Part shown: one piece after another, positions 20,289 to 31,077 of the stretch
How positions within the stretch are numbered: the first letter of the stretch is position 1
Layout of the letters: each line of letters starts with the position of its first letter
Assembly: GCA_027493875.1 (NCBI GenBank)
Contig: JAOSJX010000012.1
Coordinates: 248,001-312,000, forward strand
Length of the DNA stretch: 64,000 bases
Source: Deltaproteobacteria bacterium
GTDB taxonomy: Bacteria; Lernaellota; Lernaellaia; JACKCT01
Direction: 5' to 3'
Notes under the pieces: generated by a model
Told to the model about the DNA's origin: nothing
Databases searched by the model: none
What the model saw: only the letters and a program-made list of their open reading frames with translations
Program-made: the position numbers and the translations under genes

Positions 20289-21665
20289 TCAATCAACGGA
20301 CAGGACTACTTCGATCCCCCGACGCCGATTGAAATCGACCTTTCGGTGAACGGAGACGTTTATACCTACACGTTGACCAACTGCTATTCGGAATCCTACA
20401 CGCCCGAGCCGGATGAAGTTCGATTCAACGTGACGGTCGACGGATTCTTTCATACGTTGCCCGCGTGCAACGTCGGCGACCTCAATGAACAGGCGGGAAC
20501 CTACCGATTAGATGACGGCGACGAGCCGCTCTACCTCTATAACTCCAACTGCCGTGACGGGCAGGGCGTTCTCAATCGCAAATGCGCGATCAGCGAATCC
20601 AATATTGTTCTGCTCGATACCGGAGATGTTTTTCTCGGGGTGAATGCGGGCGCTCCGTCAGGTACGGTTTGCAAGCAATTTCAAGTGATCTTCGACGGCA
20701 TCGATCCGCCGGACAATTTCGCGGCGTGGGTAGAATGGCGGTATCAGGTGGAGGACATCGGCCGGGTGGCCGTTACGGGAGAGATCGGCTGTCCGAATCT
20801 GGGAGATGATGACGACGATGACGAGTGCGCGTACGGCGAAATCACGCAGGCTTGCGTTCGCGACAAGCTGATTTTCGGTGAGGGATATCCGGCCTATCAA
20901 ATCAATCCTGATATTGAGTGGATTCATCTCAAGGTCAGCGATGAGGAGGACATCGGGACGTACGTGATCGACCAATACGAGGAATTCGGCGGAATGGTTT
21001 CGGTGCCGTTCGCGGATGTCGAGGTGCTTGAGCAGGACACGGGGGACTCCTATGGAACACCCATAACCGGGACGGCGGACGCGTTCGGTTGGGTCATGTT
21101 GGAGGACATCCCCGATGACACGGTGGCGATCAGGGCTGAGGCGAATGGCTACGCGGCGACGGTGGAATATTTCTTCCCGGTCCCGGTCCAACCGGACTTC
21201 GGGATTCTTCTTTTCCCCGATGACGTGGTGGACGACTGGTACGACGAAGTCAGCGAGACGCGCGAATCGGGCAAGGCAACCCTGTTCGTCCTGGTCGAAT
21301 ACGCGAGTCCCGATTTCGAGACTTACGAGTCGGTCGGGTGCGCCGAAGCGTCACTCGATGTGGCCGGGGACGTGTACTACGTGGCGCCGAATATTTATGA
21401 CGAATGGCTGCCTGATCCTAACCGCGATCCTTCCGACCCCATCGAGGACGGCGAAGGGACGTATCACGAGGAAGGCGAGACGGTCTCGTCGTTCGTGGCG
21501 ATGAACGTGACGCCCGGCGAGGTAACCGTCGCCATCGACGCGGACGGCGAGGAAGAAGAACTCGTCATCCCCGACGTGTGCGCGGACTGCTTCGTCAACA
21601 CCTACATCACCTATTGGACCACGTCCTACGCTTCCAACCCGACCGGCACGTGGTGTACGGAGTAA
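20289..21665 (+). CDS. Beta-rich extracellular domains, probably the C-terminal half of 18893..20288 beyond an in-frame TAA
   Basis: Same reading frame as ORF 19350..20288; after TAA reads SINGQDYFDPPTPIEIDLSVNGDVYTYTLTN...; contains DDDDDDEC stretch and a carboxypeptidase-regulatory-like segment (VPFADVEVLEQDTGDSYGTPITGTADAFGWVMLEDIPDDTVAIRAEANGYAA). Confidence 0.6.
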   Translation, partial: SINGQDYFDPPTPIEIDLSVNGDVYTYTLTNCYSESYTPEPDEVRFNVTVDGFFHTLPACNVGDLNEQAGTYRLDDGDEPLYLYNSNCRDGQGVLNRKCAISESNIVLLDTGDVFLGVNAGAPSGTVCKQFQVIFDGIDPPDNFAAWVEWRYQVEDIGRVAVTGEIGCPNLGDDDDDDECAYGEITQACVRDKLIFGEGYPAYQINPDIEWIHLKVSDEEDIGTYVIDQYEEFGGMVSVPFADVEVLEQDTGDSYGTPITGTADAFGWVMLEDIPDDTVAIRAEANGYAATVEYFFPVPVQPDFGILLFPDDVVDDWYDEVSETRESGKATLFVLVEYASPDFETYESVGCAEASLDVAGDVYYVAPNIYDEWLPDPNRDPSDPIEDGEGTYHEEGETVSSFVAMNVTPGEVTVAIDADGEEEELVIPDVCADCFVNTYITYWTTSYASNPTGTWCTE

Positions 21666-23459
21666 AAAAGTGAGCAACGATGGGGCGCGGCCAATGCCGC
21701 GCCCTCACTCTTGCGCGGCATCGCTTCCGCGGCGAGCAGGTGGCCTTTGAGGAATTGGCGGTAGGGCGCTTCTTCCTCGGGCTGCAAGCCCACCGGGAGC
21801 GGCGCGTCGGCCGCGCGGGAAATCGCCTCCTCGTCGGCCAGGCCGTACCAGATGTGACCGATGACGGCGCCGACCTCGATCACCGCACGGGCGTCCGGAT
21901 CGATCGCGGCGAGGTCGCTGCGAACGATGTCGCTGTCCCATTGCCGGCTCGACGCAACGCCGCACCCGATGCCGAGCCGGCAATAGGGCCACCAGCGTTC
22001 CGGGATCGCCGCGCACTTGTCGACCGCGACTTGCAGGCTGCCGATGTGGAAAAGCCCGTAGGTGATCCCCGCTCCGAAGGACATGCTGCGCTTGGCGTGA
22101 TCGGGAACGCGCTCGATCAGTCCCGGGACCTCCGCCGGGCTGCGTCCCCACTTGCTGCCGATCTCGAGATAGATCACGTCGCGGTCGAACGCGGGGCGTT
22201 TGAGCCGGTCGAGTTGCGGATGCGCGAAGTCAAGCATCGCCGCGTTGCCCGCGACGCCGATGGCGAGAAGGATGCCGAGCCCGCCGAGCGCGGCGATGCG
22301 GCCTTGCTTCGACGCGCGGGCGAAAACGACGGCGGCGCCGGAGCGACATCATCGGGTAAAGCTGAAATATATGGGCGTGTGTCTCCGGGTCGCGGCCCTC
22401 CCATGTCGTGGCGAAAAGCCCGTACCCCGACAAAACGTACGCGCAGAAAAACGCCGCCGAGTAGATCCAGGGGACGGCGGACGCGAGGGCCGCTTCCGCG
22501 CCGGTCTTTCCCTCGCCGCGCGGCAGCATGGCGCGCACCCACGCTCCGAGCCGCGCCCGCTGAATCCAAAGAAAGGTAGCGCCGGCCGCGAAAAGCACGA
22601 TCTCATAGGATATAACTTACCGCCTTGTCGAGCACCGCATGGCCGAGCCGGATGTGCATGCCCGCGGCGAAATCGCGCGTGAGCAGATCGAACGCGCGGC
22701 GAGCGACCTGAATAATCCACGGCGTGTCCGACGAGCGCGCCATGGCGTCGCTGAAGCGGTACAGGCCCCAGAATTCGTGCGTGATGTTGTAGGCGAACCA
22801 CGGCGAAAAGCCGACGAGCGTAAAAGCGGCGGCGATCCAAAAAAATTCCGCGACCGCCACAAACGCGTTTCGGCGAGATGCCAGACAAAAACGCACGTCA
22901 CCGGCGCGACGAGATACCCGTAATGCACCCACGTGCCGAAACCCCAGAGAAAGCCGAGAACCGCCGCGCGCGCCGTCGTGCGCTTCCTTCGAAAAGAAAT
23001 TCATGAAAGAGAAAAAGCGTGAGCGCGGTGAGCGCCGCGGTTTCGGCGTAGTTGCCCCAGGGCAGGGCGGTGATCTGCGTGAGGTAGGGAATCGGCGCCA
23101 GCGCGAGAAGCGCCGTGTAAACGGCCGCGCGCCGTCCCGCGAGCTTTTTCGGCCCATGCGGTCTGGCACAGCACCAGCAGAAGAGTCGTGGCCAGTGACA
23201 CCGCCTTCAGGCCGACGAAGGTGCGTCCGAGGGCGGCAAAAAAAGGAATTGTCAGCAGTCCGAAAAAAAAGGTTCCGCCTTCGTAGTCGCCCGGCTGGTA
23301 TTCGAGCAGCGGCAACGGCGGGCCGTCCATCACGAGCGCGGCGATACTGCCGGTCTTGTACTCTTCTTCGTCATAGACGAATTCCGAAAAACACAGAAAC
23401 AAGACGCGCACGGCAATGACCGCCAAGGTGACGGCGATGAGAAAATTCCGCCGCGTCAT
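21626..23459 (-). CDS. Integral membrane GT39/ArnT-like protein, heavily frameshifted; 3' end uncertain
   Basis: MTRRNFLIAVTLAVIAVRVLFLCFSEFVYDEEEYKTGSIAALVMDGPPLPLLEYQPGDYEGGTFFFGLL...; C-terminal fragment MLDFAHPQLDRLKRPAFDRDVIYLEIGSKW.... Intermediate frame changes include an A7 at ~22850. Confidence 0.55.
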
Positions 23460-24802
23460 GAGGCACGCCCGATTGTGGAGGCGATCGTCTCGGCGCTGGA
23501 GCCGCCTTCAACGGTGAAATCCGTTTCGCGGTTCTCGACCGAACGCGAGGCGACGACGCGCCCGCGCTCGCTCCCCGTGATGAACGCGATGCCGCGGCGG
23601 TTGCCCGTCGCCGTGAATCCGTTCACCAGTGCGTCATCCGTGTCGTAAAGGAAGAGCAAACCTTCCCATCCGTTTCCCGTGCTTCGGCCGCCGAGCACCG
23701 CCGCGCGCGGCGAGGATCTGATCGAAATCCCCTGGTAGCCACAACCGTCGACGCGCGCGTTCAGGATCGTTCCCGCCGGCGCATAGTAGAGGAAAATACC
23801 GTGGCGTTCGCATCGCGTCACCGTGCACTCCTCGGTCACGCTTCCGAAAGAGCCCTGAATGTCGATGCCGGAGTCGGCGTAATTTCAGAATAACAAAACC
23901 GCGGATGTGGATGAAATCCGCTTCCGCGTGAATGCCGTCTTCAAGCGGCGTTTCGCCGCCTTTCGCGCCGTCGAGAATCGGCGCCGGCTGGCCCGGCCAC
24001 GCCGCGAGCACGGTCGGCGCGTTCGGCGTTCCCCACTGGTCGGCGCGAATCGTGACCGTTTCGCGAAACGGTTCGCCCGCGTCGCCGGAGGTCGCGAAAA
24101 CGCGGTCGCCGGCACCCGCGCGCAATCGTTCCACGGCTTTTGCGATGGTGCGCAGCGGTGCGTCTTCGGTCCCGGGCGCGTCGTAGCGTCCGCGAGACGC
24201 GTCCACGTACCACGTCGTTCCGCCAGCCGGAAGATAGGGGAGACCTTCGTCGCCGAAGCGCGACGGATCGCCCGGATCGAACGCCGCGAGCAACCGGCCG
24301 GCGTCGGGCGCATCGGACTGCGCCACCGCGCGTAAGGCGTCGAGAGCCGCCGCCCCTTTTTCATGAACGGCTTTTTCGAGAAACTCCCAACCCTGTTTGT
24401 CGCGAAGACGCGCCAGCGCAAAGTATGCCGCGGTGCGCACGCGTTCGTCGTGCCCCGACGCGGCATCGATCAAGGCGTCGACGGAATCCGAGTCACCGAT
24501 TTCCCCCAAGGCCCAGACGCATGCCGACCGAACGGCCGGCGCCCGCTCGACCGCCACGCATCGCCGCAGCGCGTCCGAGGCGTCCTGATCGCGGATCGCC
24601 CCGAGCATCACCGCGGCGAATTTTTTTGAACGTCGCGGTCGTCGTCCGGGTAGGCCAGCATCTCGCGGAAGGACGCGGCATCGGTCCGTGGGATGAAACG
24701 GCGGGTGTCGGCCGCGCCGGTCGGGGCTTCACGCGTGCACGCCGCGCATGCGCAAAACAGGCACACGATCAAAAACGCGCGCCGGATGGTTTTCGTGAGC
24801 AT
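23456..24802 (-). CDS. Lipoprotein: HEAT-like repeats followed by right-handed beta-helix repeats; frameshifts ~24625 (T7) and ~23885
   Basis: MLTKTIRRAFLIVCLFCACAACTREAP (lipobox); DASDALRRCVAVERAPAVRSACVWALGEIGDSDSVDALIDAASGHDERVRTAAYFALARL; GGTTWYVDASRGRYDAPGTEDAPLRTIAKAVERLRAG; C-term CERHGIFLYYAPAGTILNARVDGCGYQGISIRSS. Confidence 0.75.
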
Positions 24803-24833
24803 GGGGCCGGATAGTAGCACGCGCGCTAAACGC

Positions 24834-24870
24834 AAAAAGAAGACGGCGGAGCCGAAGCTCCGCCGTCTTT
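24834..24870 (-). terminator. Rho-independent terminator for the 24894..26642 gene
   Basis: On the minus strand: AGACGGCGGAGC TTCG GCTCCGCCGTCT then TCTTTTTGCG; 12-bp perfect stem, UUCG tetraloop, T-run. Confidence 0.88.
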
Positions 24871-24893
24871 CGTTTGATTCCATTATTGTCGCG

Positions 24894-26642
24894 TCAGCAG
24901 CCGGAGCAGCCCCCGCAACCGTCATCGTCGTCATCATCGTTGTCGTCGTCATCGTCCGCGGCGTCGTCATCCGCGTCATCGTCCGCGTCGTCGTCCGCGT
25001 CATCGTCGGCGTCGTCATCCGCGTCGTCGTCGTCGCCGGGAACGTTGCACGCGTTGGCCTCGCCGGGGGTGGGCGTTCCGTTTTGCCAGGTATTTGAGAG
25101 GTCCTCGCTTGTTTCGTCATGCGTTGACCCGTCAAAGCGGCAGCCGTTGTTATCCCCCGTTTTTTCTTCCGCGCCTTCATCGGGATCGCATCGTTCGAAG
25201 CTCTGATCCGTCGGATTCGCGGACGAGGAGATCAAATCCTGGTCCGTGGTCGCCGTGTCGTCCTGATAGTCGCTTTCAAGAGCGTCCGCATCGACGCCGT
25301 CAATCGAAACATCGGTTTTGTCGACGAAGCCGGACTTGTCACCCCACCCGGCGATATCGCAGTCGCAGACGAGGTCGTCCTCGCCGTCCCAATAGTAGAG
25401 CACGACGGCCGGACCGTCTTGCGTCAGATCGCCTTGATCGTTGATCGAGCCGGTAAAGGCTTCCATCAATTCCTGAACGCCGTCCGCGCCGCCTTCCTCG
25501 TACAACTCGTAGTCCGGGTCGAAGCCGTACTTGGCGTTGAAGTTGGTCGTCCCCGAAAGGCTGACGACGACGAAGTCGCCCGGGTCGATGCCCTTGCCGT
25601 TGCTCGGGAACTTGGCGTTGAAATAACCGCCCGCGCCTGATTTCGTGTCGACCGTCGCATCCTGCGTCACGACGCCGTAGTAGAGGTCGCTGTTCGACAG
25701 GTAGATATTGCCCAAGCCGATCCACTGGTCGGTCGGGTTGTACAATTCGACGAAATCGTCCGACGTGCTCACCGCGACGATTTCATTGAGCAGCGGACAC
25801 ATCTCGGGAACGAACTCGTAAAAATCGTCGTCATCGTCGATATCGTCGTCATCGACGTCGTCATCCACGTCGTCGTCGACGTCATCGTCAACGTCATCGT
25901 CGGCATCATCATCCACGTCGTCATCGACATCGTCGTCGGCGTCGTCATCGGGGTCGGGCGGCGGACGATCCGCGCCCCCATCGTCGGTGGGGCCGCCCTG
26001 GTCCGGGTCGTCGATCTCGAAAACGATCCAGTCGCAGTGCTGGATCAAGCCGTCTTCGCCGATGCGGATCGGCCATTCGCCGCGAATCGGCTCGTTGGGG
26101 CCGTAGATGATCGGGTTTTCGTCGGTGCCGAAGACATCACGCCGGTGGGCGGTGGGCTGCATGTCCGGACCGCCGAGGAGGTCCGCGCTTGTCGGCGTAA
26201 TGAAAATCCTCAGTGAGGCGCCGCCCGGCAGCGCCTTCGCGTTGATCTTTAACCGGAAGTTCGGGCCCTTTCCGTCGGCGAGGTCGCCGTTGATGTCGGG
26301 GTGCAGCCCGAGCTTCGGGTTCTGCGCGTAGCCGGGAGGCTCCGAGTAGCCCTGGGCGACGATCTTCCAGCTTCCGTCCGGATTGCGTTGAACGTACGCG
26401 CGGTCGCCGGGTGTGAAGCCGTCGTCCCAAACCCCGGGATTCACGATCGACTGCTGCAGCGGCGCGATACCGAGATGCTGCCCCGAGTCGTTGTAGTGAT
26501 CGACAAAATATTGCCAACCGTTTGTTTCGCCGTCCTTCGGCCACTTGTAGGGTTCTTCCGCCCAAACGCTGACGGCAACCGCCACCGAAAGGACAAAGAG
26601 GAGCGCCAGAGCGAGTAGCAATGTGCGACGATGGGACATCAT
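24894..26642 (-). CDS. Secreted lamin-tail-domain (LTD) protein with two Asp-rich linkers and C-terminal Cys cluster
   Basis: SD GGGAGGTGG just upstream; signal peptide MSHRRTLLLALALLFVLSVAVAVSVWAEE; LTD-like LNEIVAVSTSDDFVELYNPTDQWIGLGNIYLSNSD; ends ...GDDDDADDDADDDADDDADDDADDDAADDDDDNDDDDDDGCGGCSGC*. Confidence 0.85.
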   Translation of the reverse strand: MMSHRRTLLLALALLFVLSVAVAVSVWAEEPYKWPKDGETNGWQYFVDHYNDSGQHLGIAPLQQSIVNPGVWDDGFTPGDRAYVQRNPDGSWKIVAQGYSEPPGYAQNPKLGLHPDINGDLADGKGPNFRLKINAKALPGGASLRIFITPTSADLLGGPDMQPTAHRRDVFGTDENPIIYGPNEPIRGEWPIRIGEDGLIQHCDWIVFEIDDPDQGGPTDDGGADRPPPDPDDDADDDVDDDVDDDADDDVDDDVDDDVDDDVDDDDIDDDDDFYEFVPEMCPLLNEIVAVSTSDDFVELYNPTDQWIGLGNIYLSNSDLYYGVVTQDATVDTKSGAGGYFNAKFPSNGKGIDPGDFVVVSLSGTTNFNAKYGFDPDYELYEEGGADGVQELMEAFTGSINDQGDLTQDGPAVVLYYWDGEDDLVCDCDIAGWGDKSGFVDKTDVSIDGVDADALESDYQDDTATTDQDLISSSANPTDQSFERCDPDEGAEEKTGDNNGCRFDGSTHDETSEDLSNTWQNGTPTPGEANACNVPGDDDDADDDADDDADDDADDDADDDAADDDDDNDDDDDDGCGGCSGC

Positions 26643-26817
26643 CCACCTCCCGTCCGCGAAGACATTCATGTTGTGCGGTCCCAACGCTAGCACAATGGCG
26701 CTCGTTCGACAACGAAAATTTCGGCAAAAAGCTTATAACATGTTAATAATACTTGATATTTTATGAGTAAGAGGCGTCTCCATTGACACCGCTTGCGCGA
26801 CGGGCCTAATGGTTTGA

Positions 26818-29478
26818 ATGAAACGACGCGGCATCCGATCTTTCCTGTTGTTTCCGCTGGTGCTGATCGTGACCTGCGGTTTCTGGTCAACGGCAAATCC
26901 CGCTTGGGGCTGGTCCGACGAGCGCGAGTTATTGGTCGTCGCGGACATCGAGAATCCCGCGGACGTCGCCGCCCTCCGTGATGTTCCGGGACTGATCATT
27001 GAAGAAACGTATGACGGGTGGGCGCAGGTGCGTTTGACGGAGTCGGCCTACGAGCAGTTCAAAGACTGAATCTCGCACACGAGATTGCCGTCACCGATCT
27101 GCGCGCCTGGCATTTTCGAAATGCGCAGGCCGCGTGCGTTCCGTGCGGAGATTGGCACGACCATGATTGGATGATGACTCAGGCGGACGCCTGCGCCGCG
27201 GATCATCCGGATATCTGCGCCGTGTCGGACATCGGAACGTCGGCCGGCGGGTACCGGATTGCGGCGGTAAAGATTTCGGACAACGTCGGCGACCATGAAG
27301 ACGAGCCCGCCGTGCTTTTCGAGGGATCGGTTCACGGCAACGAAGTCGTCGGCGCCGAAGTGAACGTTCACATGATGAACTATCTCACGGACAATTTCGG
27401 CCTCGCGCCCGACGTGAATTTTTCTTATCGAAGAGCGCGAAATCTACTTTCTCTTCTCGACCAACCCGGACGGTCTGTGTGCGTGCTCGCGCTATAACGA
27501 CAACGGCGTCGACCTGAACCGTGATTCCGGTTTCGGCTGGCACCACGACGGAAGCTCGCCCGCGCCGCTGTCTCAGCCCGAGTCCCGCGCGATCTGGAAC
27601 ACGTGGCGCGGCCGGCCCTTCGCGTTTTCGACAAGCTGGCACGGCGGCGACGAAGTCTTTCTTTACGCGTGGAGCTTCACCCATGAGGTACCGCTCGACG
27701 TCGCCGAGTACGAATTTCTCGGCGCCGACTACGTCGGCCTCCATCCTTATATCGATGACTACGAGCAAGGTGTCGGCTTGTACGCGCTGCCGTATCACGG
27801 TTCCACGAAGGACACGGCGTACGGTTCGTTCGGATCTCTGGCGTGGACCATCGAACTTTCGACGATCAAAGCGCCGGACTTTGCGACGAGGTACGCGTCG
27901 TACATGGCGGACAACGAAAGCACGGTGCTGCGTCTGATCGATCTCGCCGGCGCGCAGGGCCTTGAGGGCGTTGTGACGGATGCCGACACGAGCGGTCCGT
28001 TGGCCGCGACGATCGAAGTGAACGGCCGGATGATCGCCTACGCCGATCCCGACAACGGCGCGGTCCATCGTTTTCTCCTGCCGGGAATTTACGACCTGAT
28101 CGTTCGCGCGAACGGCTACGAGCCGGCCGAGATGCACGGCGTCACCGTGAACGCGAATCAACTTGCCGATATTTCCGTGGCCTTGGAGCCGGAAGACGAA
28201 CCGCGGGCGTACCTGCATCAGGTTCTTTACAACTTCAGCTCGGTCGATGAAGCGACCGCGGAGCAGGGATTTTTTGTTCTCGGCCCGCCTGACGGCCGGG
28301 CGTTTCCGATCGGCATTCAACAAAATCTTTCCGGCCTGGGCGCGACGGATAGTTTTCTCGTGGCGGATTTCGGGGCGGCGGGTCTCGGCGACGCATCGGG
28401 CGACGATTTCGCGGTGTTCGACGGAGACGCCACGGATGCGGAACCGTATTCGGTGTTCGCGTCCACCGGTGACGCGTTCGGGCCGTGGACCCTGGTGGGC
28501 GAGGGCGCCGGAACGCAGGCCTTTGATCTTGCCGACGCGCCGCTCGCGGCGGTGCGTTATTTGAAAATCGCGCATCGCGAGACCGTCCGCGGCAAGGCCG
28601 ACGACAACGGCTTGGAGCTCGACGCGGTCGGCACGCCGACGACGCAAGCGAATTTTCTGGCGGACGTTACGCAGGGCCCGCCGCCGCTGACGGTGCGGTT
28701 TACGGACCATTCCGTCGGGTCGCCGACGAGCTGGGCTTGGGATTTCGGCGACGGCGGATCGAGTACCGAAACCGATCCCGAACACGTGTACGCCGAGGAC
28801 GGCGTGTACACCGTATCGCTCTCCGTCGTCGGACCGCTCGGCGGGAATACGCATACGAAAACCGATTATATCGTCGTCGCTTCGGAATTCCCCGCCGCGT
28901 CCTTCGACGCGCAGCCGAAAAACGGTTTGCCGCCGCTCGACGTTTCGTTCCTTAATTTTTCCACGGGGACGATCGACGAAACGCGTTGGGACTTCGGCGA
29001 CGGCGAAACGTCGGCGGAAACGGAACCGGCGCACCGCTACACCGCCGCCGGAACGTATACCGTCTCGCTGACCGTCTCCGGCCCCGCCGGCTCGGACAAC
29101 GCGGTCATGGACGGCATGATCGTCGTCGGATGCCCGGCACCCGAGGCGGATTTCAACTATGGTCCCGACGAAGGTCCCGCCCCGCTCACGGTCGATTTCG
29201 CGAACGCGACGGACTCGGTGGAAGGATGCGGGACGGCCGCGTTGTGGGATTTTGGCGACGGTGGCGAGGGCTCCGGAAACGAAATCCGGCACACGTATGC
29301 CGAGCCGGGCGTCTACTCCGTCGGCCTGCTTGTCTCGACGCCGGGCGGCTCCGACCACGCGTTTAAAAACAACATCATTAAGGTCGGCGTGGACGGTTCG
29401 TCGGACGACCTCGACGACGACGCCGATGATGATGACGACGATGACGGAGGCGGCGGCGCATGCGGATGTTCCTCATAA
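26818..29478 (+). CDS. Secreted M14 zinc carboxypeptidase-like protein with PKD domains and Asp-rich/Cys C-terminus; frameshifts ~27066 and ~27420
   Basis: EGSVHGNEVVGAEV (HxxE), FLFSTNPDG, VDLNRDSGFGWHHDG, LAWTIELS; three PKD signatures (WAWDFGDGGSSTETDPEHVY, TRWDFGDGETSAETEPAHRY, ALWDFGDGGEGSGNEIRHTY); C-term DDADDDDDDDGGGGACGCSS*. Confidence 0.85.
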
Positions 29479-31077
29479 GTGGAGACGCGTCCCGTGGAAG
29501 CGCCGCGTAGAACGCCGTCGTTCTTCTCGCGCGGCTTTCTTCTCGACGAGCAATTTGAAACGCGCTGCCTTCTCGCCGGCCTTGGTTTTTTGGCGGTGTT
29601 GAATCTCGCGGTCGCGTTGACGAATCGCGCGCCGCTGACGGTCATCGACAGCCATATCCTGTCGTTTTCGTCGAAAGCGGCGATGAGCATCGTGAACGGA
29701 GAAAATCCGTTTCTGAAATCCTACTACAACTATCCGCCGCTGTTTTTTTGCGTTAACGGCCTCCTCCTCGCCGTCGGCGTTCCCTACGGCCGCTCGGCGG
29801 TGACGTTGCTTGCGACGTTCTGGATGGCGTGGGGAACCGCGGGACTGTTTTTACTCGTCCGCGACGTGTGGGATCGGCGAACGGCGATTTTCGTCACGAT
29901 GCTCTGGCTGGCCACTCCCGCCGCGGCCGTCGGTCTGCGCGTCGTGAACATCGATCACGGGCACATGGCGCTGTTGCCGTGGTTTATTTGGGCCGTCCAT
30001 CGCTCCGCGTTTCTCGACCGATGGGGCTGGGCCGCCGCCGCCGGCTCGCTCTTGGGGGCGGGTTTTTTGGTACGCTGGAATTTTCCCTTTGTCGTGGCGC
30101 TTCCGGTCGCGGTCTTGGCCGCCGCGGCGCTGCGCGGGGCCACGCCGCGGCGCGTGGCGGGTTTGCTCTTTTTTACGGCGCCCGCGGCGGTTGCAGCGCT
30201 TCTTCTCTTCTTTCTGCATCGAAAAGGAATCACGGTAACGCCTGACCTCGGCGGCGGTCTCGAAAGGGACTTTCCGCAATTCTGGGCGGCGGATAGCCTC
30301 TTGTTCTACCCGCGCGTGATTTACCATTTTCTCCTCGGCCCGTGGTTGATCTGGCTGATCGCCGGAGGGCTCGTGGACGCGCTGCGGCGGGACGGACCTG
30401 GAACGATTTGGCCGATACTCACGGTCGCCGGCGCGCTCGTATTTTCGTTTGGGCGCCGAGTAAAAATCGTCTACTTCTTCGCGCTCGTGCCGATGCTCAT
30501 CGCCTGGGCGGCGCCCCTCTTCGCCGCGTCACGGACGGCCGTGCGGTTGCTGATCGCCGCGGCGGTGCTTTTAAGCGTGACGCCGCATTCGCCCGATGTC
30601 CCGCCCATCCGAGATCGTCATCTCGCCGGCTACGGACAATATCTGGGCACCGTTCACTTCGCGGATTCGGGGTTGCCGCCTATCAATCTTTTCTCCGCGC
30701 GGCGTTGCCCCGGGGCGGGACGGTCGGCATCTTGAGGCTGCCGGACCGCGACGCGCCGGAGGGCGACGATCCCGGCCTCGGCATTTATCGCGAGTTTCTT
30801 CTCCACGCGACGTTGTACGCGTCGCTTCGCGTGCCGGTCGCGGCCACCAATATCGATCCGGGACAGACGCTGCCCTCCGGACCTGGACGCGATGCTCGTG
30901 CCGGCGGTCGAGGAGACGAAAACGCTCCTTCGCGGCGCGCCGTTCGAAGGATTCGCCATCGCCGCGCTTGTTCACGAGTCGGTCCGGGACACGTACTGGT
31001 ATTTTGTTCCGAAAGCCGAATTCACGCGGCTGCGCGCGCATCCGGCGACGAGGCTCGTCACATTATCTGAATCTTGA
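29479..31077 (+). CDS. Integral membrane glycosyltransferase-like (GT39/87-type) protein; frameshifts ~30690 and ~30875
   Basis: GTG start directly after upstream TAA; ~10 hydrophobic segments; ENPFLKSYYNYPPLFFCVNGLLL; soluble C-term LVPAVEETKTLLRGAPFEGFAIAALVHESVRDTYWYFVPK. Confidence 0.65.

Noticed and set aside
24900-25050. Possible CRISPR array or minisatellite from regular gtcgtcatccgcgtcatcg units
   Set aside because: Regular units are codon repeats (DDDA) in a coding frame; no unique spacers between them.
26783-26811. TTGACA promoter upstream of the M14 peptidase gene
   Set aside because: -35 match is good but no credible -10 at the right distance and only a few nt to the ATG.
27385-29358. 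657-aa minus-strand ORF
   Set aside because: Antisense to the M14-PKD protein; Arg/Val-rich composition and no recognisable motif.
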